Shown here: piece by piece, positions 19,233 to 29,105 of the stretch
Numbering within the stretch: the first letter of the stretch is position 1
How the letters are laid out: every line of letters starts with the position of its first letter
Origin: Oligoflexia bacterium
Lineage (GTDB): Bacteria; Bdellovibrionota; UBA1018; CAIMNF01
Direction of reading: 5' to 3'
Length of the DNA: 37,216 nucleotides
NCBI GenBank assembly: GCA_903845155.1
Contig: CAIMWN010000207.1
Location: forward strand, 1-37,216
Translations under genes and position numbers: made by a program
The notes under the pieces: generated by a model
Database searches by the model: none
What the model was told of the DNA's origin: nothing
The model's input: only the letters and a program-made list of their open reading frames with translations

Positions 19233-19271
19233 ACTTGGGGAGTATCAATATTGATTGAATATTCCCCAAGT
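19233..19271 (+). terminator. Hairpin downstream of the 18357 gene, possible terminator without a strong U-tract
   Basis: ACTTGGGGAGTATCAAT...ATTGAATATTCCCCAAGT; outer 9 bp perfect, then one G-U and one bulge. Confidence 0.5.
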
Positions 19272-19407
19272 ATTGATTTCCATTCTGTTCAATTGATTCT
19301 GTTTATCCCGCCGAGCCGAATGAATCATTTGGATGTGGCAAAAAACGCCGCACACTGTTTACAAAAGCATTGCACCGCGTTATCGCTTCTGTTATCATGC
19401 CTTACCC

Positions 19408-20196
19408 ATGCAAGAAACTCCTTTCCACATTCAAGTGATCCGTGAGGCTCTCAGCAAGAGACAGAGATCTAATCCAGCGTACTCACTTCGTGCCTATAGC
19501 CGGGATATTGGCATGGACTCCTCAACCTTAAGTCAGGTCCTGAATGGTAAGCGATCCATTCCTGCAAAGAACTGTGAAGCAGTCACCAAAACACTTCGCC
19601 TTTCGCCAATACAAAAATTGAAGTTTCTAGAGAGCATCTCTAAAAAGAGAACGCTCCTCGATTCAATCTCCATCGCAAAACGTGAAGACCAGTTTCTCCT
19701 CAATGAAAGTCATTACCGAGTCATTGCTGAGTGGGAACATTACACAGCGCTCGCTTTTGCTGATCTCAAAGATGCAGTCATTAATATCAAGACCCTTTCC
19801 GAGCGGCTGGGAATTACCGCGCTTCGGGCGGAATCGGTGGTTCAAAACCTACTGAATTGTGGACTGCTTCGAGAAACTAAATCCGGAACTTATGAAAAAA
19901 CACATGAGTCTCTTCAAACCACGGAGGATGTTGCGTCCCCGGCCCTTCGTGAAGCCCATCTGGAAGCACTTGAGTTAGGTAAGCAAAAATTAGAATCGAT
20001 TGATCTTGAGCTACGCGATTATTCCTCCATTTGTTTTGCCGCAGATCCCGATCAATTGCCTGAGATAAAAATGATGATTCGTGAATTTCGAAAAAAAGTT
20101 TACGCCCTTACTAAAGCCGGCAAGAAAAAACGTGAAATTTATCAATTGGCTCTTCAGCTCTATCCGCTGACTAAAAAGAAAGCCCTGGGAAAATAA
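19408..20196 (+). CDS. TIGR02147/DUF4423-family putative transcriptional regulator
   Basis: N-terminal HTH (NPAYSLRAYSRDIGMDSSTLSQVLNGKRSIP) and C-terminal region ending in FRKKVYALTKAGKKKREIYQLALQLYPLTK, typical of this family. Start placed at the internal ATG (MQETPFHIQ). Confidence 0.85.
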   Translation: MQETPFHIQVIREALSKRQRSNPAYSLRAYSRDIGMDSSTLSQVLNGKRSIPAKNCEAVTKTLRLSPIQKLKFLESISKKRTLLDSISIAKREDQFLLNESHYRVIAEWEHYTALAFADLKDAVINIKTLSERLGITALRAESVVQNLLNCGLLRETKSGTYEKTHESLQTTEDVASPALREAHLEALELGKQKLESIDLELRDYSSICFAADPDQLPEIKMMIREFRKKVYALTKAGKKKREIYQLALQLYPLTKKKALGK

Positions 20197-20198
20197 AT

Positions 20199-21218
20199 AT
20201 GAAAGTAGCAAATCAACCACTTCCACGTGTCACTCGAATCACTGCTTTTGCGACAATCCTCTTTTTAGTGGTCTTCAATAGTTCAGAGGCCCGCGCCCAA
20301 GGGGATCGAGGAAACGGCGGCGACATCTATGCTCAGGAATATGCTGCAATTGCCGAGAAGATCTATAAGGCCGGATGCGAGACCACCAAGATCTTTGAAA
20401 GCATTCTTGATTGTAAAGTTTTTAAAGAGATGACGAGTGGTCTCACTCAGAAGCCAAATTATATCAAAGTGACGAGCGCGAAGATGGTTTATGGCCCTGA
20501 CAACAAGCCACGGGATGCAATTAATAATCCGGACGAACATAAAATCACCATCAGTCGTCTCAGTTGGCGAGATATGGTTGAGGTGAGTGCGCGCGTGGGT
20601 AATATTTCTCATGAATATGCCACGCTCTTGGGAATTGACTCTTCTGATGATTACCGCGGTTCAAATCAAATGATCGAAGCATTGAAAATTTCAAAGATCG
20701 ATTTAACTGCTCTTGCAACCGTCAAAGTGTTAGACACTACCCGTATTGATCTCTTTAATGCCGGTAAGGGCGCGATTGTTTGCGATTCTGAAACCAAGGA
20801 TGACTTTGGAAATGTTCGATATATTCGGTTTAATAATCAATCGTGGTCTTTCTATGGGGCGGTAATGGCGGGCTCAACATTCCTGGATGGTAACTCATGG
20901 GAACGACCTATAAATCAAATACAAGCAATTCAATATTATTACGATATTGAAGACGGTATTGTTAAGTTTCATACCTCCGGTGTCCAAACTGACAAAAGCG
21001 CAGGAAATTTCATTACCCTTGCTAATAAGAAAATGATGGCATTTGGAATAGAAGACGATAAATGGCAGGTGGTGATCGATTATAAAACACGGCTCTATCA
21101 GCACCGGTTCTCACCTGAAACCAAAGAAGTCATTAAGGCCCTTAATATTAATGGCAATGTAAAAACATCTGAAAATGGATATACAAAACTCCACTTTCGT
21201 AATTGTCATCTCGACTAA
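20199..21218 (+). CDS. Exported lineage-specific protein with GDRGNGGD N-terminus and HEY motif
   Basis: Signal peptide ending ARA; QGDRGNGGDIYAQEYAAIAEKI; SHEYATLLGIDSSDDYRGS. Starts 2 nt after the regulator's stop codon. Confidence 0.7.
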   Translation: MKVANQPLPRVTRITAFATILFLVVFNSSEARAQGDRGNGGDIYAQEYAAIAEKIYKAGCETTKIFESILDCKVFKEMTSGLTQKPNYIKVTSAKMVYGPDNKPRDAINNPDEHKITISRLSWRDMVEVSARVGNISHEYATLLGIDSSDDYRGSNQMIEALKISKIDLTALATVKVLDTTRIDLFNAGKGAIVCDSETKDDFGNVRYIRFNNQSWSFYGAVMAGSTFLDGNSWERPINQIQAIQYYYDIEDGIVKFHTSGVQTDKSAGNFITLANKKMMAFGIEDDKWQVVIDYKTRLYQHRFSPETKEVIKALNINGNVKTSENGYTKLHFRNCHLD

Positions 21219-21478
21219 GAATGCATGGCTAACTGAGGCATCGTCGTTCATTGATATCAAACTGTACGACATCCATATGCGCTAATATGTGTAAATGGAA
21301 ATAATTTAATATTAGCTTCTAGCTAAGGCCTTGATGCTATCGTCGTTCTGTTTGTGGCGGCGTTCCGAGATTTGAGCTTGTTTGCTAACCTAACTCATTT
21401 ACACGATGTTTGTGTAAGAATCGCTATGCAAAGCCGAGTAACTGTTATAAGGTTCAGTGTCTAAACGGTAATTCGTAA

Positions 21479-22651
21479 ATGAAAAAAATATTGCTCAATA
21501 TCACCCGAATTCTTTTTGGCCTCAGTGTTTGCATTGCGATCAGCAGTAATGCAAATGCGCAGGGGAATGCAGGCGACCGTGGCGGAGGTGATCCGTATGC
21601 CGCCGAGATTTATCATTTAAGTACAGGAATTGGCAAGAAGTTAAGGACCTGGACTACGGCCGGAATCCTCAAGCTCACCGAAAATCAATTGGCAAACATT
21701 GAAAAACTGGTGGGCTTGAATCGTTTATCAAGGGTTCAAAGGGGAACACTCACTGTTTACAGTTTTGATCATGTCTACCGGTATCCAGAGTTGTTGCCGT
21801 CACCTGAAGCAGATGAGGTTACGTTGGTGAACGTGTATCGGCATCATCCGCCCCGCATTGAAGTGGGAAGAGTCCGCTGGGATGCCTTGAAGGGTGAGAA
21901 TATCGAAAAGGAAATGATGGTCTTGCATGAACTCATTGGAGCGGCGGGAATTCTTAAGCATGGAAGACGCTTGGATGATCACTTTTTTATTTCTTATGAA
22001 TTGAAGTTAAAATCCCAGCGCGAGTGGATTGATTTCAAAAAACAATTGAAGTCTGATTTAATAGCGATTCATTCGTTTAACAATCATGAGTTATCTTTTA
22101 CTAGTAGTGAAAAATTTAAATTTTTCGGACAAGCAATTGAATCTTCACCAGATTATGACCTGGTGTTGAATCCCCCATCTCAAAAAGAGCGAATGGAGTC
22201 TTATCATCGGGTGCAAAATTGGGTCAAAAAAAGTTTCAAAGGTTTCTTAGGCGAAGAAGCAGACCCGCTCACTTCAGCTGATCAAGCCAAGCTTCAATCC
22301 TTCGCCGACGATTTAAGCAAGCTTGCTTTACTAAGTCACCCAACTTGGAATTCTTGGGCGCAAACAATATACGATTCATATTCTAGAAAGTTTGGGCTGC
22401 TTAAGATCAGGCACTTCTTTCAGACAACGAAAATTAATGGCGGAAGTGCATGGCTTTATGATTTGCAACTTGCCTGTGATAATGCGGGGGATTTGGATGT
22501 GATTCTGAAGTGCTATGTTCGCAAACTGCAAGATGGAATGACCATGGTAACTCGGGTCGGATTGGACGATTCTAATGGTGAGTTGGACCGAGAGCTTTAT
22601 AACATCCTAGACCAAATAGCACTTAAAGTTTCTCCTGATGATTTGAATTAG
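21479..22651 (+). CDS. Exported lineage-specific protein, likely distant paralog of the preceding one
   Basis: Signal peptide ending ANA; QGNAGDRGGGDPYAAEIYHL; VLHELIGAAGILKHGRRLDDHFFIS. Confidence 0.7.
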   Translation: MKKILLNITRILFGLSVCIAISSNANAQGNAGDRGGGDPYAAEIYHLSTGIGKKLRTWTTAGILKLTENQLANIEKLVGLNRLSRVQRGTLTVYSFDHVYRYPELLPSPEADEVTLVNVYRHHPPRIEVGRVRWDALKGENIEKEMMVLHELIGAAGILKHGRRLDDHFFISYELKLKSQREWIDFKKQLKSDLIAIHSFNNHELSFTSSEKFKFFGQAIESSPDYDLVLNPPSQKERMESYHRVQNWVKKSFKGFLGEEADPLTSADQAKLQSFADDLSKLALLSHPTWNSWAQTIYDSYSRKFGLLKIRHFFQTTKINGGSAWLYDLQLACDNAGDLDVILKCYVRKLQDGMTMVTRVGLDDSNGELDRELYNILDQIALKVSPDDLN

Positions 22652-22782
22652 CCTAGATTCACGTATAAATTCCTTCAATGATTACATGATGTGTCGTCTT
22701 TGACCTGCAATTTACCCAAGCCCAAAGCGAAAGATGTGGTATTTACACAATGTTAGAATATAATATTTCAAAGGGGGCTCAT

Positions 22783-23970
22783 TTGAGAAAAAATGTTTTT
22801 ACTTTTATTAAATTCAATGGCTCTCTTGTCTATTTATTATGTTTGGCAAGCATGCTTCCCTCTTGCAGCCGTATTAAAATATTTGGCTCAAATAACACTG
22901 GAGGCGGCGCTCCTACGTGATCACCTGAAGTAACAATTAGCTCAGATTTTTTACTCATTGCTGATACTAGAAATAATGTGGTCCGGAAATTGGTTTATTC
23001 CACAGGAGTCATTACTACCTTTGCAGGAACAGGTGCCGCGTCTTATAGCGGGGATGGCGGGCTTGCCACTCAAGCGACATTTACTACGCCTTCATCTATC
23101 GTCACGGACAGTTCTGGTAATACCTATATTGAAGACAGTGATAATCAAGTGATTCGAAAAATTGATTCAAATGGTATCATCACTACTATTGCAGGCGTGG
23201 CGGGCAATGGTGACTGGTCAGGGGATGGTGGGCTTGCCACTGCTGCCCATATTGGAAACCCCACTCAACTCGCTTTGGACAATTCAGGTAATTTACTCTT
23301 TGTTGACTACAACAACTGCGTACTCAGAAGCATAAACCTGAGTACAAGCATAATCTCCACACTTGCAGGTGATCACAATTGCCAAATAGCAAACTCAGGC
23401 GATGGTGGCCTAGCGACGGCGGCCAGTTTTTACGACCCGCATGGTGTGGTAGTAGATACTTTAGGAAATATTTATATTGCCGATGTAGGGAGTCTCATTA
23501 GAAAAATTGACGCCAATACAGGAATAATTAGCACCTATGCAGGTACCTACAACAATCCTGGATACACAGGTGACGGAGGACTTGCCAGTGCGGCACTCCT
23601 TAATGCGCCCGTTTGGTTGGCTGTTGATCGATATAATAATCTTTACATTGCAGACAGCGGAAATAGCTCGATTCGAAAAGTTGATTACAATACCAAAATT
23701 ATCACTACGGTCGCAGGTACAGGAGTTTCGGGGTACGCCGGTGATGGCGGCCTTGCTGTAAATGCACAACTCAGTGGTCCTTTTGGAGTCGTCTTTAATC
23801 AGGCAGGTGATCTGATTATTGCAGACACTTCAAATAATGTGGTTAGAAAAGTGGATAGTTCAACCGGTATCATCAACACCATTGCAGGGAACGGCATTCT
23901 TGGCTACACCGGTGATCATGGCCAGGCAACGAGCGCAGAACTTAACCAACCTTGGGGTGGCCCTATTTAA
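22783..23970 (+). pseudogene. NHL-repeat beta-propeller lipoprotein interrupted by an in-frame TGA (22918-22920)
   Basis: TTG start after AAGGGGG; lipobox-like LASMLPSC; TGA; same-frame continuation SPEVTISSDFLLIADTRNNVVRKL and five full NHL-type repeats (GDGGLAT...N-YIAD..N-IRK). Confidence 0.7.
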
Positions 23971-25399
23971 AACTGATCCGATTCATTCGATTAGGGATCA
24001 GTTGCCGTTCGCGGCCATTTTGAACTTTAGTAATCCAACCTTGATTTACCCAGTGGGTGCATAAGGTATGAGTCTGTGTCCGTTTTAGGTGATAAAAGTT
24101 TTGCACCTCTCTGAGCGTTGTTTTCTCTTGAAGATCAAAGATGCTCGGGCGAGGTTCTTGGTTAAGCACTTCAACCGAAATTTGGTTCGCGTCCTCTTGA
24201 GTTAAATAAAGATTCTCTTTTTCAATACTGACTTTTAATTGGTAGTGCTGGCGAAGGCGTTTCGCTAATTGCTGAATTCGGTTTTCTAGAAACAAATAGC
24301 TACCCATATCGTCAGGCCACAGCAAAGTCGCTGCTCGATTCAATGGTAGTCCCTGGCCCTGCGATGCCACGATGTAGCCCAGTAGCTCCAATTCTTTAGG
24401 TAAATAGGCTTGATGAATTTTTCCCGTTCGATGTTCCTTTCGAAAATTTGAAATCCAAAGAGACTCATTTTGCGATAGTAGGGTAAAGGTGTGGGGGCAT
24501 ACATAGCGTTCAGTAAATCCCGGCATGAGGCCTGGATAGGAGTAGAGGAGCGAGTCATCTTTCGATTCCATGCCAACTTTCTTCATCCAATAAATACAGT
24601 CAAGCCATACTTCTGGCCGGTTTTCTGGTTTTTTGAGAATCTGAATGGCCTGTTGAAAAAACTGGGAAGCCTCGTTTTTTTTACCCTTGATCTCAGCATG
24701 GGCCACGCCGAGCCACTTCATAATAAAGCCATGGTCGAAAGAACGGTCGCTTTTTGAGAAATAGGGTAGCCCCTGATTGAGCGCTTTAATTGCGGGCGTC
24801 TTATTCCCCATGCGCGCATGATATTCACCTTCCACTTGAAACAAAATGCCTTGAAGTAAGGACTCGTCTTTTTTAGCGCTAATTTTTTTTAGACGACGAA
24901 AAGCTTCCTCATGGTCGCCCATGCCGCTTAGGGCATCGCAGGTAGCAATTCTTCCTAAACGAGCGGCGTAGGTTTCGGGGCTGGGATCACACTTTTCGGC
25001 TTTCAAGAATAGCGGGAGTGCGCGAGCGCTGTTAAAATTAGAAAGATAAATATTCCCGAGCACGCGCAAGTCTTCAGAACTATTAAGTTCGGGAAGCGAT
25101 TCGCAAATTTTTAAAGCATAGTGGGGCGCGCCCATGAGGTTGAGTATTCTAGCGGTCCAAAGGTGTTGACGTAAGTCGTTTTGATTTGAGTTTGAGTATA
25201 TCACTAACTTTTTTGGAGCGATCACTCGATAGGCGCGTTTAAAGTCGCCTAATCTCCTGTACCAATCACAAGCTTGAATCAAGGCGCTCGGTTTTTTGTG
25301 CTGCTTTTTGAGCCAGAGCTGAATGGCGCTTACTGCTTGGGGCTGGCGTCGGTTTTGAACTAAGGATTCAATGAAAAGGGTTGATGGTGGGTTCTTCAT
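23963..25399 (-). CDS. TPR-repeat protein with C-terminal OmpR/SARP-like winged-helix domain
   Basis: Helical repeats; C-terminal LPKELELLGYIVASQGQGLPLNRAATLLWPDD...LENRIQQLAKRLRQHYQLKVSIEKENLYLT resembles the trans_reg_C fold. Likely ATG at 25399 (MKNPPS). Confidence 0.65.
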   Translation of the reverse strand: MKNPPSTLFIESLVQNRRQPQAVSAIQLWLKKQHKKPSALIQACDWYRRLGDFKRAYRVIAPKKLVIYSNSNQNDLRQHLWTARILNLMGAPHYALKICESLPELNSSEDLRVLGNIYLSNFNSARALPLFLKAEKCDPSPETYAARLGRIATCDALSGMGDHEEAFRRLKKISAKKDESLLQGILFQVEGEYHARMGNKTPAIKALNQGLPYFSKSDRSFDHGFIMKWLGVAHAEIKGKKNEASQFFQQAIQILKKPENRPEVWLDCIYWMKKVGMESKDDSLLYSYPGLMPGFTERYVCPHTFTLLSQNESLWISNFRKEHRTGKIHQAYLPKELELLGYIVASQGQGLPLNRAATLLWPDDMGSYLFLENRIQQLAKRLRQHYQLKVSIEKENLYLTQEDANQISVEVLNQEPRPSIFDLQEKTTLREVQNFYHLKRTQTHTLCTHWVNQGWITKVQNGRERQLIPNRMNRISFK

Positions 25400-25611
25400 T
25401 TCTAGGATGATATCGCACACGTTCAGTATTTCACAGTATAATTTTTATCGGGGTGCATGTATTTTATAAATCATTCTTGTTTAAATAACAAGTTCATCAA
25501 TTGATGGATCGGGTAAAGTGAATGAAGTCCAACTTTGCTCGGGATTATAAAGGATTTCGAAACGCGATTCTGAAATGAATCAATCATTCACTGTTTAAAG
25601 GGTAAGAGTTT

Positions 25612-26394
25612 ATGCTCTTTAAGTTGACAGTGCTTATATGGGAAGAAGCCACTATTGTGTATAAGACAATATCATTGCTAGTATTTATTTTTTCTCCTCT
25701 CGCATTATCTCAAACCCAATCTTACCAGTCAGCTTTGGTGTGTGTAGGTGGCGACAGTAAAAGATTTGGAATTGAAGAAAAACCTAATGGAATTTGTGCT
25801 AATGCTGTGTTGCGATCATCTAAGGAAAGAGAGCTTTCAAATTTCGATCTAAAATTTAATCATGATAATCCGCACTTTGATAAAAATGACTTTACTCCTT
25901 ATGATGCAAGCACATTAGAAAAAAGCTTTCTTCCAAAACGATTTGGTGGCTATACGCCGAAACAGTTATGTAAAATTATTGGGCCAATCGTCCAACCTGG
26001 CTTTAGTTTTTATGGTGTAAAATCAAAAAAGGGAATCGAGCTAAAAATTATACGTTCGCATAATCGCTACTCAGAGTTAATTAATAAGTCTAAATACTTG
26101 GATACGGTTCATTGTGAAGCGAAAGAGCTTGTGCAGGATGAATACGTTAAAAATGCTATTAACTTCTAAAATATCAAACTTATGGTCGAAAGTGAATATG
26201 GTGTAATATGCAAAGATCCAGCGATCATCAAGCAAGATCTTTCATATCATTCTTCAAAAAATATTAACCTAGAATCACAATGTTGGGATCCCATAGTAAA
26301 ATCCTACGTCATTATTCGCAGTTCAATGAATAATGAGGCTGGGAACGCAACATTTATGGTTTTAGGTGTTCCACCTGATTTTCTAAGAAGGTAG
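25612..26394 (+). pseudogene. Exported hypothetical protein, reading frame split by an in-frame TAA (26167-26169)
   Basis: Two ORFs (25612-26169, 26182-26394) share one frame, separated by a single stop and 12 nt. N-terminal signal-like segment ISLLVFIFSPLALSQ. Confidence 0.45.
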
Positions 26395-26706
26395 AACTAC
26401 TAAATTTGCGTTGAAAATAAAGCGATGAATTAAAGACCTGCAGTAGTTTTAAAGAATGGAAAATGAATGTGCGAGGATAAAGAATGCAAATTTTGAATGA
26501 AATAATATCACCTATTCAAGAAATAAGGATCGAGATGTCAAGTTCATGGTTTCAGCCTATTAACCCTGATGAAGCGACATTCTCATACCTATTTAAATGA
26601 AAGATTCATGATCTTAGTCTAGGTCAACCCAGATATGCCGCGTTAGAAATAAAATGAATTTCACATCACTACATCAAAGCAAGATGAGTGATCGGGTAAG
26701 GAAATA

Positions 26707-27975
26707 TTGAACGGAGAAGTAATGATCATCAAAATTTTGTTAAGTAGCATCATGCTCTGCTTAGGTCGGGGCGAGTTTGCCTTTGCACTTACTGATCCTC
26801 CGCCCATCAAAGCAAAAAGGGTAATTAACCGCGCTTTACACGAGTGGGAGTCTCAGCAAGTTGAAGAACCGTGTGTGCTGGTTAATCCTAAGAATCCAAA
26901 TCAGTTAATTATGTTTTATTCTGGTGTTCCCGCTTCAAATCAGTCGAAGGCCTATATCGGTAAGGCATGGGCTTCAGTAGACGCTCCTTTGGATTGGCAT
27001 GAAGATAAACAAAATCCGATTTTTAAACCAAGTGAGGATGGCTGGGATTCAGGTTCGATTCGCCTTGATTCTGTAGTGTATGTTGCAGAAGAAGATTCTT
27101 ATTATATTTATTATTCGGGTACCCAAGGTGCGATTCAAGATCGGATCGGTTTAGCGATCGTTCCGGCAGGTGCAGATGGATATTCCGGCATTACGCCGAG
27201 AAAAATACTGCGCTATGATTCAAAACCCGTTCTCGTGCCTGAAAATTATTCTCCCTTCAACGAAACTATGGTGTCACAAGGGGCAGTGATGCGCGAGTGG
27301 AATGTAAGTACTTCTAAGTGGGAATGGTACATGTATTATTCTTACCGCGGCACGGATGGCGTTTTGCCTGGAATTAGGCTTGCGTTTTCTCGTGATGGGA
27401 AACGTTGGTCTAAGCGGTATAATTTTGCTGATCCACAAGGGATGGGGCAAATTTTTACTTCTACCTCCGGCGCCTATTATGAATGGCATCAAATTTTTAA
27501 AGTAGGTTCAACCTATGTCCTCAGTATAGAAGTGGGTCCACATCATGGTGAGCGATGGCGCGCAGTCTTTGCTGCGAGTTTAACCCCAACAAAGGGTTGG
27601 CAGCAATTAGAGATCGATACCGCTTTGCAAACTAAATGGGCCGGTCTCTATAGTGATCAATATTTTTATCATGTAGCAACGCCCGCGCTTTATCAGGTCA
27701 AGGGTAAGTGGTATCTGTTTGTTCAAGCAGCTGCTCGCCCTGATTCAGGCAATTATATTGATGGGCGTTGGGATCTATGGGTAATTGAAAGCAGTCAGGC
27801 CGTTTCAAGCATCCCCGGTGGCGATACTCTCTTTATACCAGAAGGGAGAGATTCTGAATCTGTGCCTAGTGAAGTAGTCGCTCCACCCATGAGGAAGGTT
27901 TATCGTTCCGAGCCTGAGCCCGTAAAACGCAAAAAATTTTTTGAAAAAATATTTGGTTCTAAAAATGAGCCATAA
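26707..27975 (+). CDS. Exported GH43/GH130-like five-bladed-propeller protein
   Basis: Signal peptide. LIMFYSGVP, YYIYYSGTQG, IGLAIVPAG, WYMYYSYRGTDG..IRLAFSRDGKRWSK and WYLFVQAAARPDSG repeats resemble the furanosidase/phosphorylase propeller superfamily. Confidence 0.6.
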   Translation: MNGEVMIIKILLSSIMLCLGRGEFAFALTDPPPIKAKRVINRALHEWESQQVEEPCVLVNPKNPNQLIMFYSGVPASNQSKAYIGKAWASVDAPLDWHEDKQNPIFKPSEDGWDSGSIRLDSVVYVAEEDSYYIYYSGTQGAIQDRIGLAIVPAGADGYSGITPRKILRYDSKPVLVPENYSPFNETMVSQGAVMREWNVSTSKWEWYMYYSYRGTDGVLPGIRLAFSRDGKRWSKRYNFADPQGMGQIFTSTSGAYYEWHQIFKVGSTYVLSIEVGPHHGERWRAVFAASLTPTKGWQQLEIDTALQTKWAGLYSDQYFYHVATPALYQVKGKWYLFVQAAARPDSGNYIDGRWDLWVIESSQAVSSIPGGDTLFIPEGRDSESVPSEVVAPPMRKVYRSEPEPVKRKKFFEKIFGSKNEP

Positions 27976-28071
27976 AATAAAACATGCCTCTGATAGAGCC
28001 CTTGTGCTGCACTGGCCCTGTTAGAAAAAAATATCAAATAACCATTAATAAATAAAAAAGGAATAAAGAAA

Positions 28072-28818
28072 ATGAAGAAGATAATGTTAATCGTAAGTTT
28101 AAGTTTAGGTGTGGTGGGTTTAAATCCCTCTGTTTCTCACGCTCAGAGTTTGCCGGGTAAAGTTGCTGCGCGAATTTCAATCGATGGAGCAAATAGTTAT
28201 CAGATATCGGGCGGCCAGGTATTGAAAAATGGGACTCAAATCACTATAGGTGGCTCTGTTTCTGAAATTGTGGTCAAGGAGGGTTATGTTTATGGCCTGG
28301 GTGATGATGGTGCGGTTTATGGAATGATGGATGGTAATGACTGGAGCAGGCTAACGTCAGGTGACGGAGCGGTATCTCAATTTTCAGTGACTCCAGATCA
28401 TAAAATTTGGGGTATTGGCTTTGATGGAAATCTCTATGTAGCCTCAGCAAGCTCTGAATGGGCAAGAGCAGATAATTCTTCTTCTGCAGTGCCCGGTTTG
28501 CCTGGGAAAGCCGCACGCCAAGTCGTAAAAGAAGGTGCATACGTTTATAGAGTCCATGAGGGGCAAGTGTTCTTGAATGATCGGCAAGTATCGATTGGTG
28601 GTTTCGTTACCGAGATAACAGTAAGAGAGAATACGATTTATGGCCTAGGCACGGACGGTTCTATCTATTCGATGACCCCAAACGCAAACTGGAATAATAT
28701 TACACCTACCGGCGCAGTCACTCATTTTTCAGTAGATCAAGAAGGTCAATTGTGGGGAACTGGTTTTGATGGAAACTTATACTCTGCTTATCCATACAAT
28801 GCATGGGTGATGCATTAA
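28072..28818 (+). CDS. Exported tectonin-like repeat protein (putative lectin), two tandem repeats
   Basis: Signal peptide MKKIMLIVSLSLGVVGLNPSVSHA; repeats of (I/V)YGLG-DG-(V/I)Y and (I/L)WG(I/T)GFDGNLY. Confidence 0.6.
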   Translation: MKKIMLIVSLSLGVVGLNPSVSHAQSLPGKVAARISIDGANSYQISGGQVLKNGTQITIGGSVSEIVVKEGYVYGLGDDGAVYGMMDGNDWSRLTSGDGAVSQFSVTPDHKIWGIGFDGNLYVASASSEWARADNSSSAVPGLPGKAARQVVKEGAYVYRVHEGQVFLNDRQVSIGGFVTEITVRENTIYGLGTDGSIYSMTPNANWNNITPTGAVTHFSVDQEGQLWGTGFDGNLYSAYPYNAWVMH

Positions 28819-28845
28819 TTCGGTACTGGCTTTAAATTTAGTGAA

Positions 28846-28890
28846 TGCCTCGATTTCACGACGTGGAATCGGGGCAATTGTTTTCTTAGG
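28846..28890 (+). terminator. Rho-independent terminator
   Basis: TGCCTCGATTTCACG/CGTGGAATCGGGGCA stem (with wobble pairs) followed by ATTGTTTTCTT. Confidence 0.65.
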
Positions 28891-29105
28891 GCCCGATTAT
28901 TTAACGCCCACCTCATTCAGCTATCGCACTTTATTAATCTAGAATGAATTCGAGTCATACTAAAAAGATGCTCAATGAGATTCATGGAATAGTCGAAAAC
29001 CACCTTAGATTTAGATTAGTGCACTACTTGAATTCATAATTATTAATACATAAAAACTATTTAGCAATGGAAACTCCAGCCAAAATCGAGTATCATCAAC
29101 GAATT

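Noticed and set aside
22958-23152. Alternate-frame ORFs within the NHL gene (also 23537-23761, 23819-24064, 23461-23769)
   Set aside because: Internal repeats give periodic open alternate frames. Frame 3 carrying NHL motifs is the coding one. I considered a frameshift at the 3' end (PWG to GVALFKTD) and dropped it because the convergent gene already occupies that DNA.
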